The translations under genes were made by a program, and so were the position numbers. Below are positions 1 through 7,000 of a DNA stretch of 10,000 bases, one piece after another; the first letter of the stretch is position 1, and the number at the start of each line of letters is the position of its first letter. This DNA comes from Hirudo medicinalis (lineage: Eukaryota; Annelida; Clitellata; Hirudinida; Hirudinidae): contig MPNW01001634.1 in the NCBI GenBank assembly GCA_011800805.1, positions 18,618 through 28,617 on the forward strand, written 5' to 3'. The notes beneath the pieces are model-generated. The model was not told the DNA's origin, searched no databases, and saw only the letters and a list, made by a program, of their open reading frames with translations.

Positions 1-103
1 ATTCATCTTTGGTTATGTTCACTGACTGTTCTGCATCGCACCGATGTCTGTCTTCACTTAATTATTATATTATATTATATTTTATTTACTTGTAATAACG
101 TCT

Positions 104-187
104 ATGATGACGATGATGATGATGACGACGACGACGACGATGCTGACGACGACGAGGATGAAGATGATGATGATGATGATAGCGATG
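104..187. repeat. GAT/GAC trinucleotide repeat
   Basis: Imperfect (GATGAC)n tract upstream of the 397 exon. Its minus-strand reading gives Ile/Val runs, an artefact of the repeat. The rest of 1-396 shows no convincing exon and is probably intron. Confidence 0.9.
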
Positions 188-396
188 GATATAATCTGCT
201 CCAACGATGATGAAAGCATTGTGAAATTGTAATTATCTTTTATAAAAACAAAACTTCTTTCCATCGCTGACAACAGCGTCTCATTGTTCCAAGGTTTGGA
301 CCAGGGATAATCATGGACCATCATCCTTTGTGACCAGGGGGGCTGATAATATGTCATTACGAAGGTCATTCAGTGTTAAATGTTAATTATCTTTAG

Positions 397-688
397 GTAC
401 AGGCCCCCGGCTCGAGATTTTAGCATCGATTCAGTGACAGACGCAGTCTTCAACGAGTTTTTGCGCTACGATCCAAAACTTGAGTTGAGATCTCACCGGC
501 CCCAGTCGACAAATCAAAACTCTTTCTTCAAGCCAGGCTCAGGAACCCCGCCTCGGCGATTGGACCCCGTCAACGAAATGGTGCCCAGGGCTCCGCCCAT
601 CTCAACACCTCGCTCCCATAGGAAGGACAGCATTGAGGGTCATCATACTCCTGTGCCAAATAAGCTTTCTCCTCAGCATAAACACGAG
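397..688 (+). CDS. Internal or penultimate exon of an unrecognised gene
   Basis: A 292-base exon candidate with acceptor TTAATTATCTTTAG and donor GTGAGC. It encodes about 97 residues that begin YRPPARDFSIDSVTDAVFNE and continue as a Pro/Arg/His/Ser-rich, probably disordered tail. It enters after two bases of a codon and ends in phase 0. GC content is clearly above the flanks, and codon choice resembles the SHPRH exons. I do not recognise the family. The upstream exons must lie left of the window or in unresolved sequence before 397. Nothing visible suggests membrane segments. A 3' terminal exon probably follows at 907. Confidence 0.55.
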
Positions 689-906
689 GTGAGCGGTGTT
701 TCCATCGGATAATTGGTACTTTAGCATTGCAGTTATCATTGAAATACTGACTCTTGGCAAAAAAAAAGAAACTCAGTTGAACCAAAAGTTTTCTTTTTCT
801 TTTTTGGAGTACTCAAAATGATTTGCTATAAATAAACCTATAAATAAAATATACAGATCAATAAACCTTCCACTTTGTGTTCCATTAAATGGTAATACCT
901 TTCAAG

Positions 907-1028
907 GCTCCTGATACGGCAGACCCGATAGGAGTGCACAAATCTCCCGTCAGTAACAAGAGATATTCAGACGCCAACTTCCATCGCCAAAGTCAGGAGG
1001 CTACGACTCCTTGCCCCATCGACACATA
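907..1028 (+). CDS. Possible terminal exon of the unrecognised gene
   Basis: The acceptor ACCTTTCAAG at 897-906 is good and in phase with the donor at 689. The frame reads APDTADPIGVHKSPVSNKRY and a further 20 residues to a TAA at 1026-1028. The composition (Pro, Ser, His, Asp) continues that of the previous exon. The last part is doubtful because a different frame stays open from 957 to 1268 (see the 993-1268 entry). A sequencing indel or an alternative acceptor would move the end of the protein. Confidence 0.4.
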
Positions 1029-1268
1029 AGGCGCAACCACCATCAACAACAACAGCACCCATACCAAGGTCAACAACAACACCAAGGTCACCAAAAGCTC
1101 ACGAAATCAGCCCAACTCAATCAAGAATACTCGGCCAATCTCCTCCAGCCATACATGAGGCACCATTCTTTCAGCTACCACGAGGGAAACCAGAAAACAG
1201 GAGACGACTCCATCTCCTGTAGTCGAAGTTCAGAGAACGTCATGGATTTGGATCAACGCAGGCCTTGA
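993..1268 (+). CDS. Alternative 3' exon in another frame: His/Gln-rich tail
   Basis: This frame is open from 957 and ends at TGA 1266-1268. An acceptor at CATCGCCAAAG (ending 992) would join it in phase 0 to the 397-688 exon. It encodes SGGYDSLPHRHIRRNHHQQQ and a continuing Gln/His-rich stretch, ending NVMDLDQRRP. All three frames are fairly open here, so the low-complexity composition (CAA/CCA/ACA) rather than selection may explain the frame. Either this or the 907-1028 frame is likely the real end; I cannot decide. Confidence 0.3.
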   Translation, partial: SGGYDSLPHRHIRRNHHQQQQHPYQGQQQHQGHQKLTKSAQLNQEYSANLLQPYMRHHSFSYHEGNQKTGDDSISCSRSSENVMDLDQRRP

Positions 1269-1695
1269 ACTCGAGACATCGAGCTCCCAGGAAATCCCTC
1301 AATGCTGATCAAGAGTGCATTTTGGCCACCGGTGTCGTGCAAATTTATGTCTCCGTGGCGTAATGGTTCATTCTTTTCTCGGTCGTTCCGAAGTGTAATT
1401 ACTAATTGTTAAGTAATTAATGTCTTTATTAGTTTTCCTTATTTTTATTATTAAATTGTATATTATCTTTGTTATTAAGTTTTATTATTAGTCGTGATTT
1501 TTTTTTATTTACGAGAGATTATCAATGATGCACCTCCACTTCCCAGCGGAGTAAAGTTGGATTAAGATCATGGATGCGCAGGATGGCAGTGTTGTAGTAA
1601 TAATAAAACAATAAAGGTGGTCTTTCATACATAATTATGTTAGCTATCCATAATTACTATCATAATTAATAATATTTAAGGCATCTTGTGGACAT
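1269..1695. other. 3' intergenic stretch between convergent genes
   Basis: About 430 bases of increasingly AT-rich sequence with no convincing exon. It would hold the 3' untranslated regions of both the upstream plus-strand gene and the small minus-strand gene. TTTATT (minus-strand AATAAA) occurs at 1425-1430 and again nearby. Confidence 0.5.
1610..1615 (+). terminator. Possible polyadenylation signal AATAAA
   Basis: A plus-strand AATAAA about 340 bases after the latest possible stop of the upstream gene. The surroundings are AT-rich, and a second hexamer overlaps at 1602-1607, so chance occurrence is quite possible. Confidence 0.3.
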
Positions 1696-1869
1696 TCACA
1701 CGCTGAAATCCAGAGGCTCGAAAACCTCACTCAACTGTTTCTGTGCTCCTGGAAAATGTTCATAAGCACGCAATTCTCCATGACGCTTAAATTTTTCAGA
1801 GGATTTTTTGCCAGCCCCTTTCACCTCCTCGAAGGTATGTCGTGACCTTTTCAGCCCCCGAGGATATCC
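1696..1869 (-). CDS. Terminal exon of a small minus-strand gene, unrecognised
   Basis: On the minus strand a textbook acceptor ends at 1870: branch-like CTAAT, then a pyrimidine run and GTGCCAG. It opens a 57-codon frame ending in TGA. The product begins GYPRGLKRSRHTFEEVKGAG, is strongly basic in the first half, and ends QKQLSEVFEPLDFSV. The frame has good codon structure and is not a shadow of another gene. It joins in phase 0 to an exon at 2017-2070, giving a protein of about 75 residues. I do not recognise the family. The C-terminal QKQLSEVF loosely resembles a PCNA-binding PIP box (QxxLxxFF), but the aromatic pair is incomplete. Confidence 0.5.
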   Translation of the reverse strand, partial: GYPRGLKRSRHTFEEVKGAGKKSSEKFKRHGELRAYEHFPGAQKQLSEVFEPLDFSV

Positions 1870-1890
1870 CTGGCACAAGAAAAGGAAAGA

Positions 1891-1904
1891 GATTAGCGCT
1901 AATC
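1891..1904. repeat. Perfect 14-base palindrome GATTAGCGCTAATC
   Basis: Self-complementary sequence in the intron of the small minus-strand gene. On the minus strand it includes the CTAAT branch-like motif. No function is assigned. Confidence 0.6.
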
Positions 1905-2016
1905 CTCACAGCGCTATCTTTGGCCGTGCTCATCAAATGATACGAGAAACGGATAAGAGCAGAACTGATTCCCGTTAATCCAACCTACATTCCCTCATTT
2001 CGTCTAATTTAATTAC

Positions 2017-2070
2017 CTTTTCTTTAACGGACAAATTGTTTTTATCAATATTTTTAATGTTTTCCTGCAT
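2017..2070 (-). CDS. Candidate first exon of the small minus-strand gene
   Basis: Minus-strand ATG at 2070-2068 followed by 18 codons (MQENIKNIDKNNLSVKEK) and a GTAATT donor in phase 0, compatible with the acceptor at 1870; the intron is 147 bases. An in-frame TAA lies seven codons upstream. The Met context is poor. ATGCAG could instead be an acceptor, making this an internal exon that starts at 2064. A rival first exon is 1933-1910 (MSTAKDSA, donor GTGAGG), but its intron would be only 40 bases. Confidence 0.35.
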
Positions 2071-2229
2071 TAATAATGTGATCGAAATTTACGATTTTTC
2101 GTTTGCGATGATTCTAACATGTATTGATTCTCTTTGAAAAACCGTATTAACCTATGTCAACGTGGATGGCGATATGCAAATTTTGTGAACTCAAACCTCG
2201 AAAACAAACCAAAAAAAAAAAAATCTTGA

Positions 2230-2400
2230 AGTGGTGCGTGAAGTATAAAATGGCGGGAAGGTGTGATTTCCTTTTCAATTTTTTCCACTCCTTTCTATCG
2301 TCTAGTCGCTTTTTTGGCTTCTGGAGTCGTCAGCACGTGATCGTGATTCCTGTGCAGAATTCTTCATTTCGTGATCAGCCGGCCTGCTGTGCCGATTAAT
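2230..2400. promoter_or_regulatory. Candidate promoter patch between the small minus gene and SHPRH
   Basis: A relatively GC-rich patch within AT-rich DNA. It contains AAAATGGCGGGA at 2247-2258, which matches the core of YY1/Pho-type sites, preceded by TATAAA at 2244-2249. A palindromic E-box, CACGTG, lies at 2334-2339. It is about 180-330 bases upstream of the minus-strand ATG and about 1.1 kb upstream of SHPRH exon 1. A bidirectional role is inference; individual motifs this short also occur by chance. Confidence 0.3.
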
Positions 2401-3460
2401 TTCGTGCTTTTCATATCATTTTCCGTTCCTTTATGAAATATTAAATATTAAATTAAATTATTATTTTAAATATTTCCAACTCTCTGGTCGAATGATTCGA
2501 TTTAGTAAATTTCCTGCAGAAATTCTTAAGTTTTAAGACGTGTCGTCGTCCTTCGTGTATTTGGTTTATTTCCCACTTTCGACATTTTTGATGCCTAAAT
2601 CTTCGAAAAATATTTACAAAGTAAAAATTTTGTGTATCAAAATAGTTTCTTTTCTGCATTATTATCCTTATTTTTTTTTTTTTACATGCAAAATTCGAGT
2701 TTTAAAATGGCCATATTTTAATTAAGACACGCGAAGGAGTGCCAATATTCTGAAGCGAATTTCAATGGTTTTTTTTTTTTCATCTTTTTCGTGTTATTTC
2801 ATTTGTCGTGAAATTTTATTTTTTGAATATTGTGAGACACGGAAAATATTTTGATGAAGGTTCGCTGACTTTTGAAGTGCAGAAAAGGAGTAATTCATTG
2901 AAAAATAAAAACAATTCCACAAATTGTAAGGAATGCTCTAGAATATTTCCCAAAGGGATATGTTTCTTCTTTAATGGATTTCAGTAATGAAAAGTCCAGG
3001 GATTAGCCAAGAAGAAATAAAAGGCGCATCTTTATTATTATTATTATTTTCATCGCCAGACAAAAGAAACTAAAAGCAGAAGTAAAATTAGTTTCGTTCA
3101 ACGTTTAAAAACCATTCGATTCTTGTTTATCATCACCAACTCATACGCAGTAGTCATAAAACTGTATCATTCTTTTGCAGAACCAAACTTCTCATTATCT
3201 TGAGAATAAGTAGCCGAGACTCCACCAATGGAGAAGGAGAAGAATTTCTTTTGCGTCTGTGTAATTTTAAACTAAAACAGAGCTAATAAGTGATAAAATT
3301 CACCTATTTTAAACCAAATATTTACATTGTTACGAATAAAACATCGAAAAGGAAACATCACTGCTTCTAAAGGTCTTTGTAAACACCTTGGATCGGATGG
3401 TTTGATCTGTGTTGAAAACAACGGTTTTTATGGCCGTATTTAAATTGTCAGAAATCGAAA
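2401..3460. other. AT-rich 5' flank of SHPRH, no gene seen
   Basis: About 1 kb with poly-T runs (near 2672-2683 and 2769-2780) and a TTA repeat at 3031-3048. No open frame looks like protein. A good acceptor-like site, ATTCTTTTGCAG, ends at 3180 and could bound a 5' untranslated exon. Within it, a 15-codon frame starts at 3228 in strong context (CCACCAATGG) and ends at 3275. This may be an upstream open frame, or nothing. Confidence 0.4.
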
Positions 3461-3468
3461 ATGCATGA
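3430..3468 (+). promoter_or_regulatory. Upstream open reading frame overlapping the SHPRH start
   Basis: ATG at 3430 starts a 12-codon frame ([12 protein letters not shown]) whose TGA at 3466-3468 overlaps the first SHPRH Met codon (3461) in another frame. It ends eight bases before the second Met (3476). If the mRNA includes this stretch, it would favour initiation or reinitiation at 3476. Translation is not shown. Confidence 0.4.
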
Positions 3469-4015
3469 ACTTAGAATGAATTGCAAGCGCAAGCCTCTGA
3501 GGCCTGTGAGATTTGATGCCGCCAAAAGGAGAAGGTTGTCGTGGAACTCATTCGATGGGATCGACATAAGCTCCTCAGCCAAAAGAGATTTGAATCTGGC
3601 ACCGGAGAAGGAGATTCTGGAAGAAGAAGACCTGCAGACGACGAACGAATCGGAGCTTTCAAAGTCTATTTCTTTTCGAAAAGCGAGGAAAAAATTAGTA
3701 ACTGACGACAAGCTCCAGCGTTTGATCAACAAATGTGATTTCTACCTCACTGTACTCAAGGAATTTCCAAAACAGCAAAATCTTCTGGGGGTCGTGGGCA
3801 AATTTTACATCTGGCCTTCCGAACCATCTGCCACTCTGAGTGTTTTCTTCCGTCATATGGCTCACAATGCCAATAAATTCTGGTTCTATGTGGACAAGTC
3901 GAATGGCGACCATTTCGTTTTCGTAAAGATGAGTGATTTGTCGGAGTTGTTTCTTGTAGAAGACACTGAACATCCGTCCATGTCTGATGGAACGTCGAAG
4001 AAACGCACCGACAAG
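3461..4015 (+). CDS. SHPRH: SHPRH exon 1: N-terminus
   Basis: This exon encodes residues 1-185 and ends in phase 0 before a weak GTTTTT donor; an in-frame TGA follows directly in the intron. The segment [16 protein letters not shown] matches the start of human SHPRH (PPVRVDEEKRRQLHWN). Two in-frame Met codons compete, at 3461 and 3476. The second gives [12 protein letters not shown], which lines up residue for residue with the human MSSRRKRAPPVR, so 3476 may be the true start. The middle is acidic and Ser-rich. The segment near [11 protein letters not shown] resembles the human FLIYVHSKGED region. No signal peptide or membrane segment is visible, as expected for a nuclear protein. Confidence 0.85.
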
Positions 4016-7000
4016 GTTTTTTGAATTTATCACGAATGCTGTGAATTTTAAATGTTTAACTTTAAATGTAAGACAATCCAATGTCTTGGACGAATTTAAC
4101 AATCACTAATATATTGTTTTTTTCCTTGAAATGTTGTAGCTGGCATGAATGACTGATTGAATGTTTGTTGTTAAAAATGTGTGTTGCCTTCCTATTATTG
4201 GTGACCTTAAGCACATGACTTTTAAAAATTCCAATCCTTTGGATTGGTTATTATTATTATTATTATCACTGCCATCATTAATAATATTGGCAATAGTCTC
4301 ATATTTATAATATTCCCATAATTTATCTTCATAGAGCTTCATTCAACTCCCAAATTGTATTCTCAGTCCGTTTCATTGATCTTATTTTTTTACAGAACAT
4401 TTACTTCAACATAAAATGCAGCCTATCCCCAGAAGTCCTCTCCTCCCTCCAGCCGAAAGACGTCGTCCTGAGGAAGAGCTCGGCAGAAGACGAAGAAGGA
4501 GCGTTTTGGATCGAAGTTTGTCTCACAGAGGCCGTCATTTTCAACCACTTGAGGGACATGTCACTCAGGAGGATCAACTCCGACCTCCAGGTCATCATGA
4601 GCCACTTCTGTGGAACAAGAAGGCCCGGTCAGTTGGTTGAGATGGATGGCGTTGTAGTTGTTTTTATGTTGTAGTGTATTTGTGGTTTTGTGGTTTGATT
4701 GATAATAATAATGATGATAATAGTAATAATAATAATAACAATAATAATAATAATAATAATAACAATAATAATTATAAAATAATAATAATATTAACAATAA
4801 TAATAATGATAATAACAATAATAATAATAATAATAACAGTAATAATAAGTATATATTTATATAACATACCGTAAGCTTAGCCATCAGGGCATTAGACCAT
4901 TTTCCTAATACTGCCCCCCCCCCCCCATGGTGCTTGGTGCCAGGTGATTTGGGAACCTGCCGAGGTCTGCAAAAATTATCCTACGAAAGAATTGAAATTG
5001 TTACATTATTCCCTGTAAATTAAAATTGAATATATAAATTAATTACATAACAAATAAAGAATTCTGCCAAGACCAATTAGACAGCCATATCACCTCATGT
5101 AACTGTACAAACACTTCAGAGGTCCAAAGGAAGAGGCAGTTGATGGCCAAGAGCGACGACCTCGACGACCTTTATGCCGAAATCCAGAAGCGGAAAGTCC
5201 CGGCCGCTCCTTCGTCCTTTCGGGGCACCCAGCCGGACAACCTGCGGCCGCTCCTGAGGGACTACCAGAAGGCCGCAGTGAGGTGGATGCTGGAGAAGGA
5301 GGGTGCCTGGGAGGACCGACGTGGGGACGAAGACGGACATTTTGGTGACTGCTTTATTTTGAGGAGTGATTTTGAGTGGATGGATGGGTTTATGAGCTGG
5401 AGGACAAAGGGGGTTTTAAGTAGAGCTTTTAAGGATTACATTGCAACTATGAACTTCTGGAGTTGTAAGTTGGCAGGATTTTTGAAGTAATCAGTTTTGG
5501 TGTTGTTGGTGAGTTTGCAATTATTATTGTTGATATTATTATTATTGATATTAATATTATTACTATTATTATTATTGTTATTATTATTATTACTGTTATT
5601 ATAATGTTGTTATTGTTATTATTATTATCATCATCATCATCATCATCATCAGATTCATCAACATTCTACAAAGAACTGAAACTTTACGATGGAACCCTGG
5701 TACACTTCAATGCATCGATGGGCATGTGAGTTTAATGCTGTAATCCATATTTTCATCGTGACATTCACTGTCAATGCTATGAATGTTTTCCTAATATGCA
5801 TGTAATAGTTACAACTGGATTATTATGCATTACAAATTATTCATGACTTTTCTCTCGAAAGATTGTGCAGGGAGAGACCTATCATGAATAGGGCCAGCCT
5901 AGGGGGCATACTGGCGGACGAGATGGGACTCGGGAAGACGGTCGAAGTTTTGGCGTGCATCCTTCTCAATCCCCGGGTCAATCTGCCTCCGCTCACAAAA
6001 CTGCCGACCTTGCAACTGAAAGACCGCAAAGCGATTAACGCAACGAAGGTATATTAAGCTCTAAATGCGAGCTTAACTATTCTCGGTACTTGTGAGTAAC
6101 GGAGGATAATGAAGGCAATTTGTTCCACAAAACAATCAGAAGCAGTCGCAAAAGTCTCCAAAGAAGAAGCAGTACGTCCTCAAGCACGGAGCCGTCGTAA
6201 AAAAATCAAGCTCTGCAGAGCAGGTAGCATCCTCCTGCTTCTCCTCCTCCTCCTCCTCATCATCATCTCCTTGTCACCTTCCACTGTCACCTCCGCCATC
6301 GTCGTCGTCGTCGTCCTCATTTCCTCCATGTCTGGATGGTTCCGAAAGCTCTCGAATGCCCAACACCTCGGAGCACAGCTACGCAAAAGTATCGAAACAC
6401 GCCAGCCCCGGTAAAAGCCCGAAAAGCAAAAAGCAAAAGGACCCCGTGGAAACGAAAAGCGCACTCGGGGACATCGACGGCCTCAACCACTTTCCGTTCC
6501 TCGGGGTCCGGGAGCCCGAGGTTTCTTCGGGGGACGGGAGAGCCGAAGGAGAATCCGAGAAGGCGGCCGAGTGCATTTGCGGGGGGGAGAACTTCGAGGA
6601 GAAGAAGAAGTCCAAGAACGGAAATCTCGACAAGATCGTCGTGACGTGCCAGAAGTGCGGGTCGGGTCAGCACGCGGGCTGCGTGAACTACGACCTCGGC
6701 GACCCCTTCAGGGGCTGCTACCTTTGCCCTCACTGCCACGTTGCCGAGGTGATGACGACGTTGTCATAGTAACTGTTAGATCTTAAGGGTAGCGATGAAA
6801 ATGATAATGTACTCGTAAATAGTATTTCTAATGCTCGGATTCATTTTGACAAGAGATGTTTAAGTCGTTCCCTGTGACGACCTTATAATGATAAAATGAG
6901 ACTGTGGTTGGGGTTCATTTCATAAATTTCACTCGGTCATAAATTCAGTGCCATGGCATATTACGTTTCACGAGTTCAGATCCCCGTCCCGAGCGGTGCA

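Noticed and set aside
82..369. Minus-strand frame with a long Ile/Val run
   Set aside because: The hydrophobic run is the translation of the GAT/GAC repeat; there are no splice sites or other protein-like features.
1351..1390. tRNA-like A box (TGGCGTAATGG)
   Set aside because: No matching B box (GGTTCRANNCC) or cloverleaf at the right distance.
1910..1933. Alternative first exon of the small minus gene (MSTAKDSA)
   Set aside because: In phase, but it needs a 40-base intron, shorter than any other intron in the window; the 2017-2070 exon is preferred.
2154..2399. Plus-strand 81-codon frame containing MAGRCDFLF
   Set aside because: Composition is irregular (poly-Lys from an A run, Phe/Ser from T-rich DNA); the ATGGCGG is better explained as a YY1-like motif.
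2453..2725. Overlapping frames on both strands in AT-rich DNA
   Set aside because: Lys/Asn/Phe/Ile-rich translations typical of noncoding AT-rich sequence, with no similarity I recognise.
4416..4640. Arg-rich plus-strand frame
   Set aside because: It is a shadow of SHPRH exon 2, which uses another frame supported by phase and human similarity.
4561..4884. Leu/Tyr-rich minus frame and Asn-rich plus frame
   Set aside because: Repeat translations of the AAT microsatellite.
6317..6739. Minus-strand 140-codon frame
   Set aside because: Antisense shadow of the GC-rich PHD exon; the opposite strand carries the full PHD zinc-ligand pattern.
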